From contig MU266434.1 of NCBI GenBank assembly GCA_021014945.1, positions 29,220-93,219 on the forward strand: 64,000 nucleotides of DNA. Direction: 5' to 3'. The notes under the pieces were generated by a model that searched no databases, had not been told where the DNA came from, and saw only the letters and a list, made by a program, of their open reading frames with translations. Made by a program: the position numbers and the translations under genes. Of the stretch, positions 14,256-25,996 are shown in pieces (position 1 is the first letter of the stretch; the number at the start of each line of letters is the position of its first letter). The stretch comes from Leucogyrophana mollusca (taxonomy: Eukaryota > Basidiomycota > Agaricomycetes > Boletales).

Positions 14256-16900
14256 TTAAGCCCCTCTTCCCTGCAAATGAGCGGCTGCCCGTGAGCCTTT
14301 GGGAGGGCTGTACGGAGCTCGCCTCGTATCACGTTCCTTTCGGTCTAGGTATTCTCTCGCTTTCGTATTTGGGGACGGGAAATTCATTACTGGCCTTCGA
14401 GACGTGGAAGCCAGGGAAGCCTGCGCAGCTCGTTGACGCCTTGTTTGCCGAGGACTCAGCAAGGTATCTACCGTGACATCGGTGGGATAGTTCATGGTTG
14501 AGGTGATGCGGGTTGAGCCCTGTCTGAAACCTGCTTCAGTAATCCCATCCAGATCCACTTCGTCGTCTTCGTCATCGTCATCCAGATGGGGTTCGGAACC
14601 TGAGGTAGATTCCGAGTCTGATTCATCAGGTCGAGTGGGATGAAGGAATTGATGAGTTTCCGCATCGTCGGAATCCGACGCCTGCTCGTCTGCGTCGGAG
14701 TCGAGTTGGAACTCTTGACTCTGATGGGTTGGTAGTGTGTCGCTCTCATGTGCGAAAGCGCTCGGCTCATCCAGAATGTTCTCCACTGCCATTTCGTCCT
14801 CGAGTGTCTCAGCCATCGGGAGTCGGTGAGATGAGGGGGAAGAGATTCGGCCCCTACGGCGGAAACCCTGTCCATCTCGCTCTTCTTCAACCTTCAGTTC
14901 GTGGTCGCTTTCTGGGACGTCATCGAGTTCCTTCTTTATCGGTTTGCCCTTCCCTTTACTAGATTTGGGGTGCGAAACCGTGGCGAGCTTGGGCTCTACA
15001 GATCTCGACCTCGCACGCGTGTTTCGAAATGGCGCCTCTGCAGGCTGCGGTTTCGCGCTCGGTTGTGCCCTGGAATTCTTTCTGGCGGCGACAGTCGATT
15101 TAACTTCAGCAACAGGAACGGCTGGTTCGATCGTCTGCGCTTCGGTCTGATGTGCCACATTTGATACCTCACCGGCACCATGCCCCCCTGACTCGAGTGG
15201 CACAGAAACCCGGGGACCTTGGACCTGTGTGGGAACCACTGTTGCCTGAGAACTTGGGGGTGGCTTGCGTCGATCAGATGGTCCCGGGTGCGCTCGAGAC
15301 TCCGGACGTTGTTTCAGAGACCTTGTACGAGCTACCGTGTCCTTACCCCGAGAACCTTGGGCCATATCGCCAGACGGACCAGGAGGTGAACCAGGCTCCA
15401 CAAGTGTGCGCTGTGTGGCAGAGGGACCTGGAGCATCATCGCGGTCAATCTCGATATCCGGGGATGGCGGCCGAGCTACATCATCGCTGTAATATTGCGG
15501 CGAGTTAGGCGGCAGTGAGAAGGTTTGCTTCAGCGGACAGCACACGGTACCGAGACTCACTATTGATATTCACCGAACAACGGCTCATCTTCGACATCTT
15601 TATTGACCGCTGGGTCACTTTCATCAATGCCCACTGAGTCCGTCTCTCTTTTACCCCCGCGCGTGGGGGTGCCAGCGCGTCGCCGATTTTCTACGTCCAA
15701 AACGCGCTTGCCCTGTTTCTCCACGGCAGCACGTTTCGCCATGCGGCGCTTCTTCAGCGGCGATTCGTATCCATCGTGTGCATCAGATCTGTCACGACGA
15801 CGCTTTTGCGGGCGTACCCTTGCCTGCGCGGAAGCCACTTTGCCTTCCCCCAGCGCTCGCTCGTCCTCTTCTTCCACGTCACTGAGTAGCGGATCATGAA
15901 TATGACCTTCGCCGTCCTCTCGAGGCTCCCTTCTAACGGCAGCTTCACCCCCACTCACCCCTTCCTCTTCCTCTTCGGTCTCTTCTTCCAAAGAACGCCG
16001 TCGTGTTCTGCCGCCCCTCCCATGTCGTCGTGACCTGGGGTCAACCGCCAACCTCAGACCTACACCGTCAAGTTCGGCCACCTTTTTTATGATAATAGGA
16101 TCAAGGATGCTGGATTTTTTTTGATACCGCTCACGCCATGAATGCCAGGTGTGCCGGTTGACCCACGCGTATTCCTCAGGATCCGCATCTGGCTGATTCA
16201 AGCACACAGCCTATCGTCAGCAGCAGGCATATAAGAAAGATAACATCACACACAAGATCCATCAGGTCCTGATACAGTTGATTTCCGGCCCGCCCGCCAT
16301 CGGATCTGTCAGGGATGCGGGTAGCAATGTAATAGCAGAGGTTGTCATCATCCTCTTTGGTGAACGGTTGCCTTGCCCTTCGTAGCCCACAGAAAGCGTA
16401 AGTTGTGGACAGGTGTAGATCCATGAATGAGAGCTCCTACCGTCTGCCTCCCTCACTCCGCGGTGCTCCAGGCATGCCTTGGCGATTCTGTGGGCGATGC
16501 GCATAATGTTGGGTACGAATGCATCTCTGTATAAAGTTACGTGGTTCGACATGAACACTGAGCTTCCAGCGCTGTCTCGAGCAGCCGTACGACAACACAA
16601 GTTTTTTGATATTGCATTCGGTGTCGTCCGCGAGTACAACGTCGGCTTCTCGATCCGTATCGCATACAGTGCCTCCATTACGCTATAGCACGAAAAATGG
16701 TTAAATGACAAATAATATGTTGAAGAAAGACGCGTTCGTACGATGATATCTTCCGTTAGCCTGTCTCTTCCGGCCCTTATGCTTGGATGGAAGAAAAACA
16801 CGACAGATTGGCCGTCTTTCACGAAAAGTTCGGGGGCTGGCTGTTCGTCGCCACTTTCCTCTTCTTCCCGCGGTTGGAAGCTATCCTCGCGACTGGCCAT
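14256..16900 (-). CDS. RAP1: Telomere-binding protein RAP1 (BRCT + Myb)
   Basis: Five exons (16742-16900, 16441-16682, 16254-16377, 15561-16192, 14256-15486) encode 795 residues. Residues about 23-110 form an N-terminal BRCT-like domain (LFVKDGQSVVFFF, RNGGTVCDTDREADVVLAD). About 136-215 is the Rap1 Myb-type domain, with FTKEDDDNLCYYIATRIPD, GGRAGNQLYQDLM and YAWVNRHTWHSWRERYQK, a highly characteristic signature. The remainder is long, acidic and disordered, with Glu/Asp runs and basic patches; no clear RCT domain could be recognised. In fungi and animals RAP1 associates with telomeric TTAGGG repeats directly or through a TRF-type protein and controls telomere length and silencing. TTAGGG repeats lie about 95-105 bases upstream of the start codon. 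Confidence 0.88.
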
Positions 16901-17702
16901 ATTGTCGTTGGGGTGTGGAAGAAAGAGAGTGTAACAGGAGGAGCGCGTTGATTTCACCTCGGCTGGCTCCGAAATTGAAACCCAGTTGCTAGGTTAGGGT
17001 TAGGGTCGCGTAGTTAGGTTATGACCCACGCCAAGCGACTCCGAGTCTGGTTTTACACCCTTCCAGTAAATAAGTCGAGCTCCAACGACAACGCATTGAT
17101 ACTGCCGAGCCCACTTCTCTGTCGGATCCAAGCTTCATGTTAGCAGAGCCTCACTTGTCGTGCTCGACTGTGGCGGCAACTATCTTTCCCCGGCGAGGTT
17201 CACCAAGATGACTCGGACAGGTCTTGTCACATGTACATCAGGTGAAGTAAAGCGAAATATGTCTATAGGTTCCTTGAGATGGCCGCCGTTGGATTGTTGA
17301 AGGACACTCAGCGACCGCCACGACTCACAGCCAGCGGATCCAACGGCGAGCAAAATTTTATGGGATCTCAATGGTCGGTGATAGTTGGCATTGAAGGTCA
17401 CTACATCCTTTGGCAGGTACGTACTGAAACGCATCAGCCATCTGTGAATGGTACCCTTCGAGGCTGGTGATAGTTAACCCCGCCGACACGGTATGTTCTC
17501 TTCGTATATAGTATGGCTGGCTGAATCCTCTATTGTATTGCTAGGCACCCGTTTGAATTAAGCTAAGGTCATACTTGGTCATTTTATACCTCGATCGTCG
17601 GCAGACCCGTCATTGACAGCTTTCGAATTCCTTTGAGAGACCTTCTGTATGGTTCGGAATAGGCGGTGCGGCACGACGCCACCCTCTAGGCCTTTTTTTC
17701 GC
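16901..17702. other. Intergenic upstream of RAP1
   Basis: About 800 bases between two minus-strand genes. It holds the RAP1 promoter with short telomeric repeats (listed separately). No coding exon chain was found. Confidence 0.5.
16994..17005 (+). repeat. Two tandem TTAGGG telomere-type repeats
   Basis: Two exact TTAGGG units lie in tandem, preceded by AGG and followed by a TAGGTT-like half unit at 17013-17019. On the RAP1 coding strand they read CCCTAACCCTAA about 95-105 bases before the start codon. TTAGGG is the telomere repeat of most filamentous fungi, so this could be a Rap1 or TRF-type binding site in the promoter of RAP1 itself, or an interstitial telomeric footprint. Confidence 0.75.
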
Positions 17703-18140
17703 CTATATTTCGCCCATCTCCCATGCCTCCAGGAGAAGCATCATCTCCGTCTGTAGCGTGGCGTGGGTGATGGTTGGAATAATGTTTAGTCCCTGCATCC
17801 GCAACCTCCGTATCCCCTCTGAAACCCAGTTTTGGCAGTTCCACTCCGGCGTATGGCGAACAACTGGTACTCGGGCGAGAATATCCTCCAGGAAAGGCAG
17901 GTACGACGCAGGAATCGAGCCAACGACAAAGCTCCCCCTCCACATACTGGGACTATAATGTGGTGCGTCCTTCACCGAGTTGTACGTGAAGGAATCGGTA
18001 TTTCCGATCACTTGATATGTGTGGCCTATGCCACGGCTGGTCGGGACGAAGATTGCCCAGTGTAGAGGGTAGGGCCTTCCGCTATGATTTTTGCCTCGCC
18101 AGAATTGAACGACCTCAATTTGGTAGTGGATCGCGGACAT
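17703..18140 (-). CDS. Small basidiomycete protein (DUF6914-like)
   Basis: One intronless frame of 145 residues, starting MSAIHYQIEVVQFW at 18140. The frame is open further upstream, but that part lacks protein-like character. Features are HWAIFVPTSRGIGHTYQVIG near the start, WRGSFVVGSIP in the middle, and VPVVRHTPEWNCQNWVSEGI near the end. This pattern (a His-Trp near the start and a Cys-Gln-Asn-Trp later) resembles a family of short basidiomycete proteins of unknown function that I recall as DUF6914. The conserved His and Cys could suggest a papain-like/PPPDE-type peptidase fold, but this is speculative. Confidence 0.7.
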   Translation of the reverse strand: MSAIHYQIEVVQFWRGKNHSGRPYPLHWAIFVPTSRGIGHTYQVIGNTDSFTYNSVKDAPHYSPSMWRGSFVVGSIPASYLPFLEDILARVPVVRHTPEWNCQNWVSEGIRRLRMQGLNIIPTITHATLQTEMMLLLEAWEMGEI

Positions 18141-19504
18141 CTTGACCGGGAACTGAATGAAGATGTCAGCATTCAAGCAAAGTTGAACTCTACGTTTGAA
18201 ATCGTACCGAGGGAGTGGAGGACTTTGAAAAGGCAAGAGGACGTCGGCTGGGCTGCGCAAGCTAGGCTCGACCTGCGCTCCTTTAATACGCTGAGGCTGT
18301 GGTTCTGCAAACCACATTCGAAGGCGGGCGGACATGTGGCCACACCAGCCACAGCACGCATTCACTGTGCGGTATGCCACAAATCAGATGCGACCACTTC
18401 GTCTAGCGACGAGACTTCCACAGGAAAAATGGAACACCAATAAGTATGGATCATCATTCTTCTTGAGGAAGACGATCGTGCCCATCGAAACAAAGCCTCC
18501 CCACACAGAGTTAAATGGCAGGGGTGTCGGTGTCGTACACCTTACAGCTTCTGTGACTCCCAAGGGATGGCCTAGATCTGGGCTACTTCACACAGCTCAC
18601 TAGGCCCCCAGTTACTCGGCATGCTTTACTAGTTATTTATTGCTAAGCTCAGGCTGTCGTGGTCAATTAACGCCAACATACGCAGCTCCAGGTTTGATGC
18701 ATTCGGCACTGGGGCTCTGAGGAGGAACGTGATCAGACGCGACCGCGGATCGACAGTACCAACCATTTAGACACTGCGGCATAATCCCTGGGGATGATGC
18801 CTGATAATGCTGGGTAATGCTAGGGTGGCCCAGGGCGGGCTCTAGGCTACTCTAGGTTCGGCTACAACAGTGGTCGGTGAAGGAACAGCATCAGCCCAAT
18901 ATTATACGAGTTCTCCATGGATCTGACTTCGACCTCACGTGATTCCGATAGCTGTAAGACCCACATTTGATGTGTAATATTAGTGAGTTGTGAAGGTCAG
19001 TATCGGACGAAAATAGACCAGCATTCGAAGCGCGATCAAGTAGGATCATGACATATGGTGAGGGCGCTGCCCTGTCCATTTTGTCTGACTGCAGCCACAA
19101 CCGAGTCGAGTGTGAGGGAAGGTTACTAGCTGTTGCCAGTGTTATGCACTCGCTGCCGGTCTGCGTATGCAGGCACCCACCATAAACAAGCTGTAAGTGA
19201 ACGGACACTCGCAAGACGCCCAATGTTAGACTCCATGATACGGGCTGCTGTGCGCAACGCGAAACAGCCGAAATCGTCACATCTAGCGGAGTATGAAACG
19301 CTAATACAGAGCGGTGCGGCTCCGGCCAAACCCACTACGAGTATAAGTGCTTACCGAATGTCCCATCATGAAAGATCGTGAACCCCTTACTGAGCTATCA
19401 CAGTGGTAAGTTATTCACCCCTCATACTCGATGAGACTTGAAGTGATGAATGTTTCGTAGCTCGTGTATTTGCCGCTGCAGCTTAGCAGTAGCCGCTGAG
19501 TCAC
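18141..19504. other. Gene-free stretch between divergent genes
   Basis: About 1.36 kb between the small minus-strand gene and the plus-strand MFS gene. Open frames are short and none resembles a known family. Presumably it is regulatory and spacer DNA for both genes. Confidence 0.45.
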
Positions 19505-21497
19505 ATGGCCTCTTTTCATGACTCCGAAACACCTCTACTCGCCGACAGGAGCGAGAATGATGGGGTGTACCATCGATTCAGTAGATCCCAGAAACAGTTC
19601 ATCGTGGGGATCGTTTCTTGGGCTGGTCTTATACCTTGTAAGGGGCTTACAAGTTCTAATGTAGCGAAGTCTTACTCTAGCGGCTGTGTGATAGTTTTCC
19701 TTTTTGGTTCCTTCATCCCATCTATCCCTCAGATTGCAGACGACCTGCGTACAACCCCTAGTTCCATTAGGTGGGTCTCTACTCCGCTCGAGAGCGAGTG
19801 CTTATCTTTTTAAGTGTTAACATATCTATGGAATGTCCCCCGCAGCTTAAGCATCAGTTTTTCGACATTCGCGTCAGGTTTCGGTACTCTATTTTGGGGA
19901 ACATATTCTGGCTACTGTACAGTAACACTGTTCGGTCTTTCCGTCATTGATTACATCGTTATATTGCAGATGGCCGCAGACCAATTTACCTCGCCAGCAT
20001 CCCGTGCCTCATACTTGGTTCTTTTGGATCCGGCCTTTCTACTACGGTACCTGAACTCCTTCTATGGCGCTCTGTCCAGGCTTTCGGAGCTGGATCAGGT
20101 ATGTCGGTAGGAAGCGCCGTCGTGGGTGACATCTACAAACTAGAAGAACGCGGGACTGCGTTGGGAATATTTCTCGCGGTACAGCTTATCGGGCCCGCCG
20201 TCGGGCCTCTTATTGGAGGTGATGGGGAGTTCGTTCTCCCCTTGTTATTTCTACTCATATATAACACAGGTTCAGCAACGCATTACGCGTCATGGCGCGT
20301 TATGCAGCACCTTCTCGGTCTAGGTTCTATAGTAACGTTTGTCCTTGCTTTTGGATTCCTCCCCGAGACAAGCCATCCGCGGTCCAGAGGAATAGACAAG
20401 GCCCCCGAGGGACGCCGCCTTGTGTTCATCAATCCATTGAGGAGTCTATGGTTGCTGCGTAGTCCGCTGTTGATGATCCAGGTGGGCTACCCATGAGTTT
20501 TTACTGCTACATTTGAAACTCACATGCACAATTACGCAGTGTATCATTGCATCTTTTGTATGGCTTACGGATTTCGGTTTGTTGTTAACTATCTCTTTCG
20601 GAATATCCCTTATCATGGTTCCTAGTTCTCTGGGTGCCCCTTCCATATACCATCGTAAGTGTGCCATACTCCTTTTCTATTTGTCTCACTCGTCAGCAAT
20701 CAGGGCGTGCGCTACGGAATAACAAATGAGGCCCTCATTGGCGCATGCTTTCTTCCTTCAGGATTGGGGAACATTAGTAAGGACATCTGCACTGTTGTAC
20801 GCGCGTCTCGCTCATGGATCATAGTTGGCGCGCCAATCGCAGGGCGGTTATCTGATAGAATAGTGAAAACACTGCGTGCAAAGCGGGATGGCAAATGGGT
20901 CCCTGAAGATAGGATTCGTGGGACTGAGGTTGGATCTCTCTTCCTTGTCCCGGTATCTGTCGTCCTTGCGGGATTTGCGTCTAGATACGTCGACGGGGTG
21001 TTCGGTCTCACCCTGTGTCTCGTCGCGCTCCTCATGAACGGTCTCGGGGTGAATGACCTCCCTTGACTTTATTTCGCTGATCATCTGAATTCTGAATTCG
21101 ATATTGCCAGGTGGTGCTCGTTCTAGCCCCTCTAGGCGCTTATGTCATTGATATTCTTCACGAAGACAGTGCTGAGGCTACCGCGGCTACGCAGTAAGAC
21201 TTTCTGCCACTTACGTATCTGAATCTCATTCCCGTTCCCGACAGAGGGATGCGTACCTTCCTCTGTGCCATTATGACCACAGGGCTCATGCCCTGCTTTG
21301 ACCGTTTCGGTGTCGTGTGGACAAATTTAATCTCTGCCCTCCTCGCATGGATCGCGTATGGGTTCGTGGTTTTCTGATTCATCCCCGCCTTCTCTGACGT
21401 ATCCTGCTTCCACAGAATGCTAGTTTGTATGATCCAATATGGCGAAGGCTTGAGAGCTTTAGTCGATGTTGGCTTCTCGACGACCCAGCCCGAGTAG
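19505..21497 (+). CDS. MFS multidrug-type transporter, copy 1
   Basis: Twelve exons (19505-19637, 19695-19770, 19846-19916, 19970-20218, 20270-20481, 20540-20576, 20626-20654, 20704-20776, 20825-21048, 21111-21193, 21245-21361, 21416-21497) encode 461 residues without a break. The sequence fits a 12-helix drug:H+ antiporter (DHA1) of the plasma membrane. The FGSFIPSIPQIADDL start of helix 1 is followed by a loop 2-3 motif with YYGRRPIYL, and the antiporter motif C reads LIGPAVGPLIGG. Further on are YGITNEALIGACFLPSGLG and GAPIAGRLSD in the second half. The substrate is unknown. It is paralogous to the minus-strand gene at 25997-28089, with near-identical exon lengths. Confidence 0.88.
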
Positions 21498-21900
21498 TTC
21501 CAATAGTTTACCTCGGCCACTGAAGCAGAGAGTTCCCGACATCATCGATCGTGAGGCATAGATATTATGTACGGGGACGAAACATTGATATACATGGTTG
21601 TTGCTTTTCATCTTATGGTGTTCCATAGATGCAGTCATAGATCTGGGCAGATAACACAAAGGAAGAGGAGAGAGAAATCCGTAGGAAGGGTTGAATATGG
21701 CAACACTACAAGCTACAGGCATACAATGGTAGAGCATAAAGTTCAACAACAAAAGCATTAGCGTACAGTGCTCGTATCCCAAATCTAAGGTAGCGGAGAA
21801 CGCGGCGCCGATGTACGCATTAATTAAGTCGTCCCGTAGCAGCAAAGTATAACCCACATACCTCTCAGCACTTGCCCAAATCCAACGCAAAGCAAAAGAA
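21498..21900. other. Intergenic between convergent genes
   Basis: About 400 bases of 3' flanks. Nothing recognised. Confidence 0.45.
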
Positions 21901-23640
21901 CTAGCAACTTTCTGTCTCACTATGATCAGCAAAACCAGAACGAGAAAGCGACGATTTGATGTAATCGTGACTCCCGGATGCCGCCTTCCGTTTAGAAATT
22001 GGCTTGCACGTTTCGTTTCGACGAAACACCATTTGCGCAACCAGCTGAGAGATATTGCTAATGACGCCACGTCGTCGGCGAAAATCGACGTCCATGCCCT
22101 CTCCCGGCGGCGGGGAGCCGAGCCTGTCCTCGAGCTTGATCCGAAGTAGAGCCCCGACCTCTTTGCTCCTTTCCTTTTCTTTCTTCCTGATTTTTCGAGC
22201 CTCGGCTCGCACGAACAGGTCACTGTGGTCCACAAGGGACTCAACACGGCGAGCGGCTCGCTCGGCTGCCACTGACCTCTTCCGCAAGTCGAACAATTTC
22301 GAAAGCTCCGGATCAGAAATTTCGTCTGGCGTAAATCCTAAATCGAAATCCTCTGGCGAAGGAGAGCGAGGAAGGGGAACATCTTGCGGGTCGTCAATGA
22401 GTAGTAGTGGCTGGCTGGGCGTCAATGGTACAAAGAAAGGGGGAGCAGAAACTGCAGCCGGAAGAAGGTCGTCGTCTATGTCTGCTCCGGGGAGGGAGAC
22501 GAGGGGTTGACTGGGTGAGGAAGACCGGTAAGCATCCTCTAGCGGGTCACTCATCTCGTAATCAGAATCCGGAAGAAATGAGCAAGAACGTCGGCAAGGG
22601 GAAGAAGGGATGATGTGTGGCGCTCGGTCGTCGTCAATGTCAGGAAGGTCCATATGCAATATTGAGGGGGACTCCGGAGGGGAAGGCTCATCTGCATCGT
22701 TCAACGATAGCAGAGATCCGCGTGGCGACGATGGTATACGGTGATCAGGCTGGGTATTGTGACAGGGCCATGGTATATCAAGCGGTGCCAAGAGGGGCCG
22801 CGGCATGTCAAACTCGAATAACGGCGAGGGTGTTTGAAGCGGCGGAGATATCAGTGGCGAAAAGTCGTCGTTATTCATGAGAGACGTGTCCATGGGCAAG
22901 TCCTTATCCTTCGACGACAAAAAATCTGGAGACCAGAGTGGGTGGAAGAAGTCAGATGACTGGTTGCCAGATGGCGGCTCGGGCTGAACCCCAAGCCCAG
23001 AAGACTTTATAGGTGAATGAGATGAGCCTATTGTCGGCGAGAGGGGAGAAAGCGGAAGAACGGAATAGTCTTCGACGCGGGCACTTGGCATCTGTTCGTC
23101 ACATTCATCATCCGTAGATTCGTCTCCGAACGACTCCATCATGTCCTCATCGCCTTCGAACGCCACATCCCCGTCGGAGTCAGGCAGCTCGAGCGTCAAG
23201 AGTGGCAGAGTCGGAGGTGGCGTTAGAGGTTTGTGACATGAGAGATCTTCGCGGCGCATGACGGTTGGAGAGTCGAGGACGCCAATTGCGTGAGTGGAGT
23301 AGATGGGCTCAAACTCGCCGATTTCTTCTGGGAGTGGAACGGTGCTTTTCGATGAAGAACTGCTGGGTGGAGGGGAGAGGTATGGATTATAAAACACGAG
23401 ACCGCACGGATTGCTTTGCTCTACTCTAGACTGCCAATGATTCTCTGAGGAGTGATCGGCTTGAGAGTAGTGCGCGATATACGCAGATTTGCATACACTG
23501 TCTTGCGTGCGCCAAAGGTGCGACTGAGGCGGCGAGACAAAGGTGGGTCGGCGCGATAGTGAAAATGACCTAGAAAAAGAGCCGGTTGAAGCTGAAAAGT
23601 CCTCGATTGACCCAATGGTATCCATAGAAGGGTTCCCCAT
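21901..23640 (-). CDS. Unknown acidic Ser/Pro-rich nuclear-type protein
   Basis: A single long frame encodes 579 residues from the ATG at 23640. No intron is needed, though a short upstream exon cannot be excluded. I recognise no domain. The first 430 residues are acidic and rich in Ser, Pro and Asp with many SP and TPPP motifs, potential proline-directed phosphorylation sites. The C-terminal 150 residues carry a more ordered, strongly basic helical stretch (AERAARRVESLVDHSDLF, then RKIRKKEKERSKEV). The layout resembles a disordered transcription-associated protein. It lies between the two MFS paralogs. Confidence 0.65.
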   Translation of the reverse strand: MGNPSMDTIGSIEDFSASTGSFSRSFSLSRRPTFVSPPQSHLWRTQDSVCKSAYIAHYSQADHSSENHWQSRVEQSNPCGLVFYNPYLSPPPSSSSSKSTVPLPEEIGEFEPIYSTHAIGVLDSPTVMRREDLSCHKPLTPPPTLPLLTLELPDSDGDVAFEGDEDMMESFGDESTDDECDEQMPSARVEDYSVLPLSPLSPTIGSSHSPIKSSGLGVQPEPPSGNQSSDFFHPLWSPDFLSSKDKDLPMDTSLMNNDDFSPLISPPLQTPSPLFEFDMPRPLLAPLDIPWPCHNTQPDHRIPSSPRGSLLSLNDADEPSPPESPSILHMDLPDIDDDRAPHIIPSSPCRRSCSFLPDSDYEMSDPLEDAYRSSSPSQPLVSLPGADIDDDLLPAAVSAPPFFVPLTPSQPLLLIDDPQDVPLPRSPSPEDFDLGFTPDEISDPELSKLFDLRKRSVAAERAARRVESLVDHSDLFVRAEARKIRKKEKERSKEVGALLRIKLEDRLGSPPPGEGMDVDFRRRRGVISNISQLVAQMVFRRNETCKPISKRKAASGSHDYIKSSLSRSGFADHSETESC

Positions 23641-24154
23641 GATATTTGTTTTGTCCACCGTAAATCAAGACCTGTATCGACGATTTGAACAAGCGTAGTC
23701 ATGGTCAGCGCTCATAACAATGGGATAACAAAAGGACGACTAAAATTTCTCAGTCGTACTCACAGGATTCCTACATCAAATAAAACAAGACATCCCTCAA
23801 GAACAGAAGAAAAAGACGGGTTTGTGGAGAGAACGAAGACGTTCTGTCGGTTGCAGCCCCAGCTGCAGGACCTTGTAGCCTCGTGTCGAATGACTGCCTG
23901 TGGCTGAGAACGTGTCGGGGATTGCCTTTGATGCCTGCAGGCACTCGCAACCTCGTTTTGCCACACCTAATCGGAAAATGATCTGCTAACGTTCTGATGA
24001 GAAGGCTGTGGTAAGTTACTCTATTGCGAGTATACAAGCAGGTAATAGCAGTCAAGGGCCAGATCGTAACAATGGAGCACAAGTCGTCCGTCAGATAATT
24101 ACTCGGAGCAATCACAGTGTGGCTGATTAGATAAATAGCGAAAAGACGGGGACA
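23641..24154. other. Intergenic, no gene recognised
   Basis: About 510 bases between two minus-strand genes. Short open frames only. Confidence 0.4.
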
Positions 24155-25712
24155 TCATGGGTGTATCATGGCGGCGGCAAGAACTTTCGGCTTCTTACTC
24201 GAGGCCCGGTGCCACAGCGTCTCCTCCCCTACAGTAGCATGAGGCTGCAACTCGTTCTCTTTCACTCCACGTTTTGTCAGCGCGTACTCCCTACACGCAT
24301 CCGTGCTCCTCTTCAACTCTGGATCGTCGTGATTGAGCGCCACGACTTTGAAGCCGGGAAAATTAAACTCCAACAGCGCCTTGAGGTCCGGCAATACACT
24401 CGGATCAGGCGAATAGGTCCCAGAATTGTTGTCGATGACCAACTCCCACCCCGCCTCGCGATCCGGAATGTCATCCGAGAAGTTCTCCCATCCACCAGCC
24501 GGTCGTGGGTGAAATTCACCGCTATAGCGCACGCTTTCTGCGCAGTTGCTGTGAAGAGCGTGTTTCGAAGCAAAATCTACGAAAAAGGCCGCGCCTGTCT
24601 CTGAGAACCGGAACGACTCGTCCTCGCTGGAAATGATGTACGTGTACACAGCAGGCTTAACACGATGTGTGTATGATCGGCTGTTGTCGGTCCCAGAGCG
24701 AAGTGAGCCACCTTGAAGGAGATCGAACACATCGTCTGGACTTGTTATAGTCCCAAATCCGTTCGATATCGTTCTTGCGTACAACATGTGATGTCCAGCC
24801 TGAATGGCGGCACGCACTGGAATTGAGGTAGGGCCCTGGAATATGGTCTGTGCAGCCTTATAGCTGCGATTCCAGTGCTGCACACGATCCCCGAAGAAGA
24901 TCGGAATGCCTTTGAGGTAAATCTTCCACGTTGAGTACAGGCGACTGTCCTGCAGGTTGGTGAAGGCTCCAGCAGTTGGCGAACTATGCCGCGAGTAACG
25001 AATTGGCCCGTCGAATAAGTATGGATGTAATTGAGCATCGTCAGAAGATGGCGAGGATTCAATCTTAAGTGATCGCCGGTTCAGTCCCCGGTAACAAATC
25101 TGATGATAGATTTGTTCTTCTCACCTTGAGCCAAAATGTTCCTCTCTTCCGCTTCAGTATCGCGCCCTCAATCTCCGCCTCTTTGGCCCCGGGTGAAACG
25201 GTGGTTTCAAACTTTCCGATGTAATCGTCGATGGGTGCTCCGTTGTCTTTGTCTCGCACTATCACTTGCAAGCATGCTGTATTTGGGACATTCTTGACCT
25301 TCCAAACTTCATTCCAGACAGGAGACGCAGTATTGGGTTGAACCGAGGATCTATCAGGATCTCAGCAAGTCCTCTTTCCATCAGTTGCGAGGTGACGTGC
25401 GTGAATAATATTTTATGATCCAGTTCTGCACGAAAGTAAGGATCTCCCCACCCGACAACGTCCATCTTGGGCAAGCCGGACGCACCGATGAACTATATAT
25501 ATATATTCGCATAGTTCAAAAGGGAAGAAAGCAAGGGAAGTGCACACCTGGATAATCAGATCAACATACTTCATATCAACCTTGAGCTCCTCGGCAACAG
25601 CTTTGGCAGATTCGACACCAGCGGGCGTTCTGTTTTTCGCTTTTGTTACCGCACTATGGATATGCTCGACAACATTTACGGCGCTTTGTAGGGGGTTCTT
25701 GGTGCCACACAT
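24155..25712 (-). CDS. C2-domain protein of unknown function
   Basis: Four exons (25548-25712, 25389-25492, 25125-25350, 24155-25063) give 467 residues. An N-terminal helical segment is followed by a C2 domain at about 56-165: GASGLPKMDVVGWGDPYF, then SVQPNTASPVWNEVW, then CLQVIVRDKDNGAPIDDYIG. The Asp residues in these segments are candidate calcium ligands. C2 domains bind membranes or phospholipids. The 300-residue C-terminal part, with HPYLFDGPIRYSRHSSP near its start, is of unknown type. The junction between exons 2 and 3 only keeps frame with a GC donor at 25388 and a 38-nt intron, so that intron is uncertain and could hide a small lesion. The preceding intron ends in an AT dinucleotide run. 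Confidence 0.7.
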
Positions 25713-25996
25713 GATTGTTGAAGCTCAACGATCCATGAAACACGGAGAATGCTGACTCGGAGGAGCTTATTGGTGGCTGTGAACTTGGCGGCGCAGCGAT
25801 CGAGCTCGTCGGGTTGGCAAATAAACCAGGATTTAGGGTTAAGGTAATATGACATCAATCCATACTACTCCGCCACCCTTCCAAAAGCCCCACACATAGA
25901 TCCGGATGGCTATGAAAACTCTACATGACATTGCAGGGCATCTAAGCACTCCTATTCTGTCAGATTTTTAAGGCAAGGCGATACACCGCTCATGGC

